Shown here piece by piece: positions 25,917-35,057 of a stretch of 64,000 nucleotides of DNA. Position 1 is the first letter of the stretch. The number at the start of each line of letters is the position of its first letter. Source of the DNA: Citreicoccus inhibens (GTDB lineage: Bacteria > Myxococcota > Myxococcia > Myxococcales > Myxococcaceae). Under the pieces are notes generated by a model. That model ran no database searches, was not told the DNA's origin, and saw nothing but the letters and a program-made list of their open reading frames with translations. Where the stretch lies: assembly GCF_019039035.1 (NCBI RefSeq), contig NZ_JAHNZT010000007.1, forward strand, positions 124,001 through 188,000, in the 5' to 3' direction. Made by a program: the position numbers and the translations under genes.

Positions 25917-28900
25917 ATGGACAGTCCTTTCACTCAGAAGCGGGATGCGGACACGGCACGCGGTGGAGTGCCGGCCGTGGCAGGTGACTCCTTCACGAAG
26001 TTGCTCGAGGGCCTGCGCCCTGGGCGCAGGGTTCGCACACAAGGCCTGAAGGGCGCCGCGCGCGGCCACCTGCTCGCGCGACTCCACCGCGAGCTGCGAG
26101 CGCCCCTGGTGTGCGTGGCGGCGGACGAGGAGTCCGCCGATGCCCTGGCCAGCGACCTGGCCTTCTTCCTGGGAGGCCCCGGAACGTTGCTCGCGCCCGA
26201 GGTGCTCCGGCTGCCCGCCGACGAGGTCCTCCCCTACGACGAGCTGTCTCCCGACGCGGCCACCGTCACCGCGCGCCTGGGCGCCCTCTACCACCTGGGC
26301 CAGGGCACGCGCTTCCCCGCCCTGGTGCTGTCGCTGCGCGGCTTGTATCGCCGCGTGCTGCCTCCCGCGGTGGTGCGTGCCCTCAGCGAGCGCATCTGCG
26401 TGGGGCAGGACTTCGATCGCGACGCGCTGGCGCTCAAGCTCGCGCGGATGGGCTACCAGAACAGCCCGCTCGTGGAGGACGTGGGCACCTTCAGCGTGCG
26501 CGGTGGGCTGCTGGATGTGTTCAGCCCGCTCTACGACAAGCCCGTGCGCTTGGAGTTCTTCGGCGACACCATCGAGTCCATCCGCGCGTTCGACCCCGAG
26601 TCCCAGCGCACCGTCGACGCACTGAAGGCCGTGGACCTGGTTCCCGCGCGAGAAGCGCTCCTCACCGACGAGACGCGTCCGCGCGCGGAGGCCGCCGCCC
26701 GCGAGGTCGCGGACCGCATCAACCTGCCCACCATCAAGCTGCGCGAGCGGCTGGAGGCGCTGCGCGACGGTCTGCCCAGCTTCGGCTTGGAGGGGCTGCT
26801 GCCCGGCTTCTTCGAGGGCGGCCTCACCACCGTGTTCGACTACCTGCGCGCGTGGGCCGAGGCGCCGGTCTTCTACCTGGATGACCCCGTGGCGCTGGAG
26901 CGCGCGGGCGTGGAGCTGTGGGGCGAGTTGGAGCGCTCCGCCCAGGCCGCGGATGAGCGACAGGACCTCGCCTACCCGCCCGCGACGCACTTCCTCGCGG
27001 CGGCCGAGGTGGCGCAGGCGCTCACGCCGTTCCGCGTCCTGGAGGGAGGCGGCCTGTCCCTCATGCAGGGCGAGCCGCCGGTGCTGTTCCAGTTCGGCTC
27101 GACCCACGACCTGCGCGACGCCATCCTCGCGCACCACGGCGAAGAGGGAGCGCTCACGCCGCTGGTGGACCGGCTGCGCCAGTGGCGCGAGTCACGCGTG
27201 GCCAGCGTGGTGGCGTGCGGCACCCTGAGTCAGGCGGATCGGCTCAAGCGCTTGCTGTTGGATCGCGGCGTGATGGTGAAGCTGCACACCGAGCCGCTCG
27301 GCGACCCCGAGGCGCTGTACGACCCGGCGGTGTGGGCCCACCTCTTCACGGGTGAGGTGAGCCAGGGGTTCGTGGATGGTGGCGGCGGACTCGCCGTCCT
27401 GGCGGACGAAGAGATTTTCGGCGTGCGCGCGCGTCGGCGCGTCAAGCGCAGCAAGAAGCTGGATGCGTTCGCGGCGGGGTTCGGGGACCTGAAGGAGGGG
27501 GACCTCATCGTCCACTCCGACTTCGGCATCGGCCGGTACGCGGGCCTGACGAAGATGCAGGTGAACAACGTGCCCGGGGACTTCCTCGTCCTCGAGTACG
27601 CGGGGCGGGACAAAATCTATCTGCCCGTGGGCCGCATGCGGCTCATCCAGAAGTTCACCGGCGGCAATCCCGAGACGGTGCAACTGGACAAGCTGGGCAC
27701 CACGAGCTGGGAGAAGACGAAGAAGCGCGTCAAGGAGCAGCTGCTGAAGATGGCGGCGGAGCTCCTGCAAATCGCCGCCGCGCGCAAGGCGCACCCGGGC
27801 TACGCCTTCCAGGCGCCGGACCGCTACTTCGCGCAGTTCGAAGCGGACTTCGAGTTCGACGAGACGCCCGACCAGGCCAAGGCCATCGAGGATGTGCTCG
27901 CGGACATGCAGAAGCCGGAGCCGATGGACCGGCTCGTCTGCGGCGACGTGGGCTACGGCAAGACGGAGGTGGCGATGCGCGCCGCGTTCAAGGCGGCGTT
28001 GGATCGCAAGCAGGTGGCGGTGCTGGTCCCCACCACGGTGCTGGCCCAGCAGCACTTCCTCTCGTTCAAGAAGCGCTTCAAGGACTACCCCGTCACGGTG
28101 GAGGTCATCTCCGGACTCAAGAAGCCGCCGGAGGTGCGCGACATCCTCAAGCGCGCCAAGGAGGGCAAGGTCGACATCCTCATTGGCACGCACAAGCTCC
28201 TCGCGGGCGACGTGACGTTCAAGGACCTGGGCCTGATGATCGTCGACGAGGAGCAGCGCTTCGGCGTGAAGCAGAAGGAGTCACTCAAGCGGCTGCGCAC
28301 GCAGGTGGACGTGCTCACGCTCACGGCCACGCCCATTCCTCGCACGCTGCACATGAGCATGTCCGGCGTGCGCGACATGAGCATCATCGCCACGCCGCCC
28401 CAGGACCGGCGCGCCATCCGCACCTTCGTGATGAAGTTCGAGCACCAGGTCATCAAGGACGCCATCGAGCGAGAGATTGCGCGCGGCGGGCAGGTGTTCT
28501 TCGTGCACAACCGGGTCGAGTCGCTCCCGTCCATCGAGCAGCTCTTGAAGGACCTGGTGCCGCACGTGTCCTTCGGCGTCGCGCACGGACAGATGGCCGA
28601 GGGGCAGCTCGAGAAGGTGATGCTGGAGTTCACCGAGAAGAAGTTCCAGGTGCTCCTGTGCACCAGCATCATCGAGAGCGGCATCGACATCTCCAGTGCC
28701 AACACGATGATCGTCAACCGGGCGGACCAGTTCGGCCTCGCGCAGCTCTACCAGCTCCGAGGCCGCGTGGGCCGCAGCAAGGAGCGCGCGTATGCGTACC
28801 TGCTGGTGCCGGGGCGCGCGGTGACGAAGGACGCCCAGCGCCGGCTGGAGGTGCTCCAGAACTTCACCGAGCTGGGCGCGGGCTTCTCCATCGCCAGCCA

Positions 28901-29498
28901 TGACCTGGAGATTCGCGGCGCGGGCAACCTGCTGGGCGAGAAGCAGTCCGGAGCCATCGCGGAGATTGGCTTCGACATGTACGCGCAGCTCATGGAAGAG
29001 GCCGTGGCGGAGCTGCAGGGCCAGCCGCTCAAGGTGCAGATTGAACCGGACATCAATCTGATGATGTCCGCGCTCATCCCCGACGACTACGTGAGCGACG
29101 TGCACCAGCGACTGGTGTTCTACAAGCGCTTCAGCCAGGCCAGTCACCCGGACGAGGTCACCGACCTGCGCGCCGAGCTGGTGGACCGCTACGGCGAGGC
29201 GCCCGACGAGGTGGACACCTTGTCCGAGGTCACCCTGTTGAAGATCGAGATGCGCGAGCTGCGGCTGCGCGGCCTCGAGGCGGGCCCAGGGCGGCTGGTG
29301 GTGACGTTGAGCGGAGACGCGCTCCTGGATGGCCCGAAGGTGGCCATGCTGGTCCAGCGCTCGCGCGGCGTGTACCGGCTCACCCCGGACATGAAGCTCA
29401 TCGTGCGCCTTCCGGAGAAGGCGCAGGGGCACGACGTGGTGGTCGAGGCCAAGAAGGTGCTGCGCGACCTTCACACCTGCGCGCTGCCGCAGGCGTGA
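25917..29498 (+). CDS. mfd: transcription-repair coupling factor Mfd
   Basis: This 1193-residue protein is Mfd, the ATP-driven translocase that removes stalled RNA polymerase from damaged template strands and recruits UvrA. The order of domains is full length. A UvrB-like N-terminal region has LRLPADEVLPYDELSPD. The CarD/RID polymerase-binding domain lies at about 520-590 (KEGDLIVHSDFGIGRYAG). The RecG-like motor has Walker A GDVGYGKTE near residue 678 and the DEEQ box near 777 (IVDEEQRFGVKQKE). The C-terminal domain blocks UvrA contact. I chose ATG 25917; about 168 in-frame upstream codons are low-quality and overlap the divergent kinase. Cytosolic; single-gene unit. Confidence 0.97.
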   Translation: MDSPFTQKRDADTARGGVPAVAGDSFTKLLEGLRPGRRVRTQGLKGAARGHLLARLHRELRAPLVCVAADEESADALASDLAFFLGGPGTLLAPEVLRLPADEVLPYDELSPDAATVTARLGALYHLGQGTRFPALVLSLRGLYRRVLPPAVVRALSERICVGQDFDRDALALKLARMGYQNSPLVEDVGTFSVRGGLLDVFSPLYDKPVRLEFFGDTIESIRAFDPESQRTVDALKAVDLVPAREALLTDETRPRAEAAAREVADRINLPTIKLRERLEALRDGLPSFGLEGLLPGFFEGGLTTVFDYLRAWAEAPVFYLDDPVALERAGVELWGELERSAQAADERQDLAYPPATHFLAAAEVAQALTPFRVLEGGGLSLMQGEPPVLFQFGSTHDLRDAILAHHGEEGALTPLVDRLRQWRESRVASVVACGTLSQADRLKRLLLDRGVMVKLHTEPLGDPEALYDPAVWAHLFTGEVSQGFVDGGGGLAVLADEEIFGVRARRRVKRSKKLDAFAAGFGDLKEGDLIVHSDFGIGRYAGLTKMQVNNVPGDFLVLEYAGRDKIYLPVGRMRLIQKFTGGNPETVQLDKLGTTSWEKTKKRVKEQLLKMAAELLQIAAARKAHPGYAFQAPDRYFAQFEADFEFDETPDQAKAIEDVLADMQKPEPMDRLVCGDVGYGKTEVAMRAAFKAALDRKQVAVLVPTTVLAQQHFLSFKKRFKDYPVTVEVISGLKKPPEVRDILKRAKEGKVDILIGTHKLLAGDVTFKDLGLMIVDEEQRFGVKQKESLKRLRTQVDVLTLTATPIPRTLHMSMSGVRDMSIIATPPQDRRAIRTFVMKFEHQVIKDAIEREIARGGQVFFVHNRVESLPSIEQLLKDLVPHVSFGVAHGQMAEGQLEKVMLEFTEKKFQVLLCTSIIESGIDISSANTMIVNRADQFGLAQLYQLRGRVGRSKERAYAYLLVPGRAVTKDAQRRLEVLQNFTELGAGFSIASHDLEIRGAGNLLGEKQSGAIAEIGFDMYAQLMEEAVAELQGQPLKVQIEPDINLMMSALIPDDYVSDVHQRLVFYKRFSQASHPDEVTDLRAELVDRYGEAPDEVDTLSEVTLLKIEMRELRLRGLEAGPGRLVVTLSGDALLDGPKVAMLVQRSRGVYRLTPDMKLIVRLPEKAQGHDVVVEAKKVLRDLHTCALPQA

Positions 29499-29502
29499 AG
29501 GC

Positions 29503-30081
29503 TCAGCGCACCGGCTGAACGAGGAAGCGCTCCGCGGCTGCCAGCGCGGGCGCGTCCTTCATGACGTCGCCCGGATGGTTGCCATGGCCGACGAGCGCGC
29601 CTCGCCATCGCATGTCGAGGTAGTCGGCGCTCAGCTTCAGGGTCAGGATGCTCGGCTGCTCGACGCCCTCTTCGTCCTCGCTGGAGTGGGCGGTGATGAG
29701 CGAGAGCACCTTGCCCGCCATGCGCTCGCGGAAGCGCAACTCCGGGCGCCGCATCCACCAGGACCAGTGGTCCAGGTAGAGCTTCGCGCTGGCTGGCAGG
29801 CTGTACCAATACACGGGCGCCACGAAGACAAGCTCGTCCGCCGCCAGGGTGTGCTCGGCCAGCGCGCTCGCGATGGGCCCCGGCGCCGAGTAGCCCGCGG
29901 GCGTGTGGCGGAGGTCGAGGAAGGGCTCGCCCTGGAGCGAATCCAGGCGAACCCAATCCGCCTGGGTGTTGGCGGGCAGTGACTTCGCCGCGTGGCGAGC
30001 AAGCTGCTCGGCGTTGCCCTGCGCTCGGCCGCTGGAGAGGAGGAACAGGACGCGGCGCGGGGACTCAGTGGACTGGCTCAT
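29503..30081 (-). CDS. flavodoxin-fold NAD(P)H/FMN oxidoreductase
   Basis: This 192-residue protein belongs to the flavodoxin-like fold family that includes NADPH-dependent FMN reductases and NAD(P)H dehydrogenase (quinone). The N-terminus, VLFLLSSGRAQGNAEQLARH, is the FMN-phosphate loop. VFVAPVYWYSLPASAKLYLDHW is the second flavin-contacting segment, typical of quinone/FMN reductases. It should be a cytosolic flavoenzyme reducing quinones or free flavins. Its stop is 4 bases from the stop of convergent mfd. It is followed, after 25 bases, by the upstream ArgE-like gene on the same strand, so the two may be co-transcribed. Confidence 0.85.
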   Translation of the reverse strand: MSQSTESPRRVLFLLSSGRAQGNAEQLARHAAKSLPANTQADWVRLDSLQGEPFLDLRHTPAGYSAPGPIASALAEHTLAADELVFVAPVYWYSLPASAKLYLDHWSWWMRRPELRFRERMAGKVLSLITAHSSEDEEGVEQPSILTLKLSADYLDMRWRGALVGHGNHPGDVMKDAPALAAAERFLVQPVR

Positions 30082-30106
30082 GCGTGTCTTTAGCTAAAGG
30101 GCGGGC

Positions 30107-31249
30107 TCAGCGCGCGCAGCAGAAATGTTCGACCGCGCGCGCGAGCGCGGCCTCGCAGTGAACCAGGTCCTCGACGGGGACGTACTCACCGGTCTGGTGC
30201 GCCACGCGAATGTCACCGGGACCGAAGACGACGGCCTCCGCGCCCAGTTGGGTGAGCTGAGGGGCCTCGGTGCCAAAGGGGACGGTCTCAGGGGCGTGGC
30301 CGCTGGCGTCCACGAGGAAGCGAACGACCTCCGCGTCCGCCGAGGTGTTGACGCCTCGGTCCGTGCGCACCACGCGGATGTGCGCCTCGAAGGCGGGCTC
30401 GTCGCGCACCAACTCCTGACGGATGCGCTCCAGGAGCTCGCTCACGCGCTCCGGCGGCTGGTTCGGAATGGGGCGCCACTCGACGATGAAGCGGCATGCG
30501 CCCGGGATGATGTTCTTCGCCTTGCCCCCCTGGATGACGCCCACGTTGACGGTGGTGAACGGCGGCTGGAAGCCCTCGTCCACCTCTTCGCGCAGCACGG
30601 TGGTGGCGAGTTGCTCCAAGCGCTGGAGGAACCGCCCCGCGCGGAAGATGGCCGACGCCCCCGTGTCCGGGTAGGCGCTGTGGCCCTCCTTGCCCAGCAC
30701 CTCTACCTCGGCGAGACAGTAGCCCTTGTTGGCGCGCACCGGGACGAGCCGGGTGGGCTCTCCGACGATGGCGTGCCGCGCGCGCCCCAGTCCCGCCTGC
30801 ACGAGCTTCTTGGCGCCCACGAGGCCCACTTCCTCGTCAGCGGTCAGCACCACCATCAGCGGCGCGGTGAGCCGGGCCGCGTCCACGCGCGTGGCGGCGT
30901 GCAGGGCACACGCGATGAACCCCTTGGTGTCACACGCGCCACGCCCATAGAGGCGACCGTCGCGCTCGGTGAGCCGCAGCGCATCCGTCCACGCCGCGTC
31001 GAAGGGGACACAGTCCGAGTGGCCCACCAGCGCGAGCGCCGCGCGGCCCGAGCCCCCCTTCACCGCGACGAGGTTGAACTTCTCGACGCCGGCGTCGTCC
31101 GTGTAGCGCTGCCGCTCGCAGGAGAAGCCCGCGGCCTCCAGCTTCGCCTGCGCATAGTCGATGAGCGGAGCATTGGGGCGCGAGGAAGTGGTGTCCAACG
31201 CCACCAGGTCCGTCAGGATGGCCCGCAGCGCGGGCAGCGTGTCGCTCAT
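30107..31249 (-). CDS. argE: M20 deacylase, acetylornithine deacetylase-like
   Basis: This 380-residue protein is a zinc-dependent M20 family amidohydrolase, closest in look to acetylornithine deacetylase (ArgE), which frees ornithine from N-acetylornithine. Metal ligands are visible in LVGHSDCVPFD (His), YGRGACDTKGF (bridging Asp), and VLTADEEVGLVGAKKL (catalytic Glu pair); a late His/Glu region follows after the dimerisation domain. Length is typical. No other arginine genes are nearby, so another M20 specificity (succinyl-diaminopimelate or carboxypeptidase-like) is possible. It lies upstream of the flavin reductase gene in the same direction. Confidence 0.85.
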   Translation of the reverse strand: MSDTLPALRAILTDLVALDTTSSRPNAPLIDYAQAKLEAAGFSCERQRYTDDAGVEKFNLVAVKGGSGRAALALVGHSDCVPFDAAWTDALRLTERDGRLYGRGACDTKGFIACALHAATRVDAARLTAPLMVVLTADEEVGLVGAKKLVQAGLGRARHAIVGEPTRLVPVRANKGYCLAEVEVLGKEGHSAYPDTGASAIFRAGRFLQRLEQLATTVLREEVDEGFQPPFTTVNVGVIQGGKAKNIIPGACRFIVEWRPIPNQPPERVSELLERIRQELVRDEPAFEAHIRVVRTDRGVNTSADAEVVRFLVDASGHAPETVPFGTEAPQLTQLGAEAVVFGPGDIRVAHQTGEYVPVEDLVHCEAALARAVEHFCCAR

Positions 31250-31318
31250 GGGGACGACCTCCGAGAGGCCTCATGCCACCGCTCGTCGCGGTACGCCAGC
31301 CCCCCGGAGGCCCCCCGC

Positions 31319-32812
31319 TCAGTGAAGCAGGCAGGCCAACGCGCGGCCCTCCGCCCTCGAGGGGAAGACGGAGTTGTCATCCGCGCCGGGCTTGCCCAGC
31401 CCTCGCATCACCGCGGGCGCCGAGGCGCTCACCTTCCCCACGTAGAAGACGCCGTCGTACCCCGCCGCGTTCGCACCGCCCCACACGTGCACGAAGGGCC
31501 GCGCTCCATTGTCCTTCCCCTTCGCATCCTGGACGCCGCACGCGAGCTTGTCCTTCGCCTCTCGGTGGTCCACGGCGCAGATCCACGCCGTCCCACTGTC
31601 GTAGGCCATGTCCAGCGACACCACGCCCTTCAGCTGCTCCTTCAGGAGCAGCCCCATGGGACGGTAGCTCTCGTCCCACGGCAGCCCCGCTTCCCGGCGC
31701 GAGTGCACGTTGCCGCTCACCACCAGATGGAAGCGGTCCCCCTCCCGCTTCACGTGCTCCAGCACCGTCGCGGTCAACGCGTCCTCACGCGCCTGGCCAT
31801 TCAGCTTCGGGTGGTCATAGACAAACACCTTCACGTCCAGCCCTTGCGCCCGCAGAAGCCGCAGCTGCTCCAGCATGTTCGCCACGGCTTCGCTGCCGCG
31901 CCCATCCGGATACGGGCTGCGCCAGAACCCCGCGTCCATCAAGCGCAGCCAGTCCTCCTCCTCGCCTTTGCTCGCGAGGAACGCCTCCATCCGCCCTTCG
32001 TTCTCCACCGGCAGCTCCAACCCCACCGACACCTTCACGCCCATCGCTGCCGCCTGACACGCCGCTTGCGCGATGAACCGCGGCACCTCCTGCGTCCCGT
32101 GCAGCTCGCCCAACAACAGCACCCTCCCCGCCTGCGCCTGCGCGCTCAGTCCCGCGATGGGCAGACCGCACTCCATCAGCTCCCGGGCCGCCTTCTGCTC
32201 CGTCGCCACCCCATTCGCCTTCGCCGGCTCCTCTTTCTTCACCAGCTTCGGCGCCACGGCGTCGTACACCTTCCACTCCAGCACCATGTCCCGCTGGCCC
32301 TGCGCCGACTCCGCCGCGATGCCCGTGTCACCCGTGGGGACAGAGAACTGATCCTCCTCGTCCGCCATCAAGGCGTACCCCGACCCCAGGTTGTCGTTGC
32401 CGCCGGACTCTCTCCCGTCAATTCCCGCGGTCACCACCCGGCTCACACCCCAGTCCAGCTCCTTGCCCGCGCGCGACAGCGTCTTGTTCGCGCTGCGCGT
32501 CACCCGGATGATCCACAGCTTGCCGCGCGTGGGCGACTCACGCTTTCCCATCACCATGTAGCGATGCCAGAAGCCCGCGACCTTCGAGCCGCCGAACTCC
32601 TCACGCCAGTCCGTCAACAGGACGTAGCTGCCTTTGTCCTGCCGGAAGTGCAGCCCCGCGTCCGTGAAGTACTGCTGCACCGATGGCCAGACCTCCTCCA
32701 GCGGACGATCGTAGATGGCTTCACGATCGGGGTAGTCACGCCCTCCTTGGCGCGCGGCACATCCCACCAGGAGGCAGAGAACTGCCCCAGCCAGCACCGA
32801 TACAGAACGCAT
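31319..32812 (-). CDS. lipoprotein with BamC-like and TIKI/ChaN-like domains, copy 1
   Basis: This 497-residue lipoprotein has a lipobox ending LLVGC at residue 17 after a short hydrophobic signal. The first part (about 20-190), with REAIYDRPLEEVWPSVQQYF, resembles the helix-grip repeat seen in BamC/NlpB-type lipoproteins. The second part (about 230-430) has VLLLGELHGTQEVPRF, VGLELPVENEG and VVSGNVHSR, which match the two His-containing motifs of the ChaN/TIKI superfamily of haem-binding or metalloprotease-like proteins. The fusion is unusual. I chose ATG 32812 because of the signal peptide and a GGGGAA site. A near-identical paralogue lies directly upstream. Function is unknown. Confidence 0.75.
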   Translation of the reverse strand: MRSVSVLAGAVLCLLVGCAARQGGRDYPDREAIYDRPLEEVWPSVQQYFTDAGLHFRQDKGSYVLLTDWREEFGGSKVAGFWHRYMVMGKRESPTRGKLWIIRVTRSANKTLSRAGKELDWGVSRVVTAGIDGRESGGNDNLGSGYALMADEEDQFSVPTGDTGIAAESAQGQRDMVLEWKVYDAVAPKLVKKEEPAKANGVATEQKAARELMECGLPIAGLSAQAQAGRVLLLGELHGTQEVPRFIAQAACQAAAMGVKVSVGLELPVENEGRMEAFLASKGEEEDWLRLMDAGFWRSPYPDGRGSEAVANMLEQLRLLRAQGLDVKVFVYDHPKLNGQAREDALTATVLEHVKREGDRFHLVVSGNVHSRREAGLPWDESYRPMGLLLKEQLKGVVSLDMAYDSGTAWICAVDHREAKDKLACGVQDAKGKDNGARPFVHVWGGANAAGYDGVFYVGKVSASAPAVMRGLGKPGADDNSVFPSRAEGRALACLLH

Positions 32813-32911
32813 CTGTCTTTTCCCCTTCGCGCGGCCCCTCAACCCCAGGAACGACACGAGCGTTTTTCTATATCGGTGCCCTTGGGTCCCTCTCTCTTTC
32901 CGAAACCCGAC

Positions 32912-34384
32912 TCAGTGGCCGATGATGGCCGCGACAGAGGACTGGCCTGACGTCGGGAGGTTCGAGTTGTCATCCGCCCCGGGCTTGCCCAGCCCCCGCA
33001 TCACCGCAGGCGCCGAGGCGCTCACCTTCCCCACGTAGAAGACGCCGTCATATCCCGCCGCGTTCGCACCGCCCCACACGTGCACGAAGGGCCGCGCTCC
33101 ATTGTCCTTCCCCTTCGCGTCCTGGACACCGCACGCCAGCTTGTCCTTCACCCCGCTGTGGTCCACGGCGCAGATCCACGCCGTCCCACTGTCGTAGGCC
33201 ATGTCCAGCGACACCACGCCCTTCAGCTTCTCCTTCAAGAGCAGCCCCATGGGGCGGTAGCTCTCGTCCCACGGCAGCCCCGCTTCCCGGCGCGAGTGCA
33301 CGTTGCCGCTCACCACCAGATGGAAGCGGTCCGCGTCGTGCTTCACCCGCTCCATCACCGTCGCCGTCAGCGCATCCTCGCGCGCCTGGCCATTCAGCTT
33401 CGGGTGGTCATAGACAAACACCTTCACGTCCAGCCCCTGCGCTCGCAACAGCCGCAGTTGCTCCAGCATGTTCGCCACGGCTTCGCTGCCGCGCCCATCC
33501 GGATACGGGCTGCGCCAGAACCCCGCGTCCATCAGATTCAGCCAGTCTTCTTCCTCCCCCTGGCTCGCGAGGAACGTCTCCATCCGTCCCTCGTTCTCCA
33601 CCGGCAGCTCCAACCCCACCGATACCTTCACCCCCGCCGACGCCACCTGACACGCCGCCTGCGCGATGAAGCGCGGCACCTCCTGCGTGCCGTGCAGCTC
33701 CCCCAAAAGCAGGACGTTCCCGGCCCGCACATGACGGCCCAATCCCGCGATGGGCAGACCGCACTCGGTCAGCTCGCGCGGCACCTTCGTGCCCGTCGCC
33801 TGAGCCACCGCCGCGCCACTCGGCTTCGCCGGCTCCGCTTTCTTCACCAGCTTCGGCGCCACGGCGTCGTACACCTTCCACTCCAGCACCATGTCCCGCT
33901 GGCCCTGCGCCGACTCCGCGGAGATGCCCGTGTCACCCGTGGGGACCTCCAGGCGGTCTTCCAGGTCCGCCATCCCCATGAAGTCATCGTCGGCGCGCCC
34001 CGTCACCGCGCGGTTCACACCCCAGTCCAGCTCCTTGCCCGCGCGCGATAGCGTCTTGTTCGCGCTGCGCGTCACGCGGATGACCCACAGCTTGCTCTGC
34101 GTGGGCGACTCGCGCTTCCCCATCACCATGTAGCGGTGCCAGAAGCCCGCGACCTTCGAGCCCCCAAACTCCGCGCGCCAGTCCGTCACCAGCACGTAGC
34201 TGCCTTTGTCCTGACGGAAGTGCAGCCCCGCGTCCGTGAAGTACTGCTGCACCGATGGCCAGACCTCCTCCAGCGGACGGTCGTAGATGGCCTCCCGTTC
34301 GGGATACTCCAAGCCGCCCTGACGCGCGGCGCATCCCGACAGCAGGCAGACCACCGCCACTGCCAGCATCGACACAAAACGCAT
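32912..34384 (-). CDS. lipoprotein with BamC-like and TIKI/ChaN-like domains, copy 2
   Basis: This 490-residue lipoprotein is a close paralogue of the downstream gene, with the same two-part layout: lipobox CLLSGC, REAIYDRPLEEVWPSVQQYF, GELHGTQEVPRF, GLELPVENEG and VVSGNVHSRREAG. Long blocks of DNA are almost the same in both copies, so the duplication is recent or is kept uniform by gene conversion. The two differ most in the linker (GRADDDFMGMADLEDRL here) and at the very C-terminus. ATG 34384 begins the signal peptide; the open frame continues 51 codons upstream into the decayed third copy. Surface or periplasmic location follows from the lipobox. Confidence 0.75.
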   Translation of the reverse strand: MRFVSMLAVAVVCLLSGCAARQGGLEYPEREAIYDRPLEEVWPSVQQYFTDAGLHFRQDKGSYVLVTDWRAEFGGSKVAGFWHRYMVMGKRESPTQSKLWVIRVTRSANKTLSRAGKELDWGVNRAVTGRADDDFMGMADLEDRLEVPTGDTGISAESAQGQRDMVLEWKVYDAVAPKLVKKAEPAKPSGAAVAQATGTKVPRELTECGLPIAGLGRHVRAGNVLLLGELHGTQEVPRFIAQAACQVASAGVKVSVGLELPVENEGRMETFLASQGEEEDWLNLMDAGFWRSPYPDGRGSEAVANMLEQLRLLRAQGLDVKVFVYDHPKLNGQAREDALTATVMERVKHDADRFHLVVSGNVHSRREAGLPWDESYRPMGLLLKEKLKGVVSLDMAYDSGTAWICAVDHSGVKDKLACGVQDAKGKDNGARPFVHVWGGANAAGYDGVFYVGKVSASAPAVMRGLGKPGADDNSNLPTSGQSSVAAIIGH

Positions 34385-34540
34385 TTGTCGCCTCCGTTTG
34401 GCGCGGCCCCGTAAGAACCTCAACGCTGGATGGGCCTGCGCATATCGCGCACGCGGATGTCTTTTCTCGCGCCCGCGAATCAGCGCGCCTCGGAAGGGCT
34501 CCCGTGAGCAGCCTCCTCCGAGGGACGACTTCGCCACGGC

Positions 34541-34985
34541 GTCGCTGCCGCGCCCCTCCGGATACGGACGACGCCAGCCCCCCGCATCCGTCGGCGCTCC
34601 CCGTCACCGCGCGGCTCACACCCCAGCCCAGCGCCTTGCCCGCACGCGACAACGCCTTGTCCGCGCTGCGCGTCACCCGGATGCTCCACCGCTTGCCGCG
34701 CGTGGGCGGCTCGCGCTTCCCCCTCACCATGGTGCTGTGCCAGAAGCCCGCGACCTTCGAGCCGCCGAATTCCGCGCGCCAGTCCGTCACCAGGACGTAG
34801 CGGCCCGGGTCCTGGCGCAAGTGCAGCCCCGCGTCCGTGAAGTCCTGGCGCACCGAGGGCCAGACTTCCTCCAACGGACAATCGGAGAGGGCTTCTCGCT
34901 CCGGAGAATCACTGAGGTCTTGTCGCGCGGCGCATCCGGGCGAGCCACCGACGAGCGCTCCCAGCAGCGCGACCATGGCTCGCAT
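34541..34985 (-). pseudogene. decayed third copy of the tandem lipoprotein gene
   Basis: An ATG at 34985 with a strong GGGGGAGG site starts a lipoprotein signal (lipobox GSPGC) and then REALSDCPLEEVWPSVRQDF, clearly related to copies 1 and 2. After RAVTGSAD the frame shifts, and the DNA joins to the later block encoding DAGGWRRPYPEGRGSDAVA in another frame. By comparison with copy 2, about 460 bases are missing inside, which explains the shift. The rest of the C-terminal domain is absent. What remains could still yield a short N-terminal-domain lipoprotein, but I read it as a pseudogene. Confidence 0.75.
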
Positions 34986-35057
34986 GCATCCTCCCCCAAT
35001 CGGGCCGGGAGGATGCAACGAGCGCCATGACGGACCTATCGGACTCGCGCAGCTCCT

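Noticed and set aside
30125-32950. A 941-codon plus-strand open frame opposite argE and the lipoprotein gene
   Set aside because: Composition is dominated by Arg, His, Pro and Ala, with no signal or motif; it is a shadow of the minus-strand genes.
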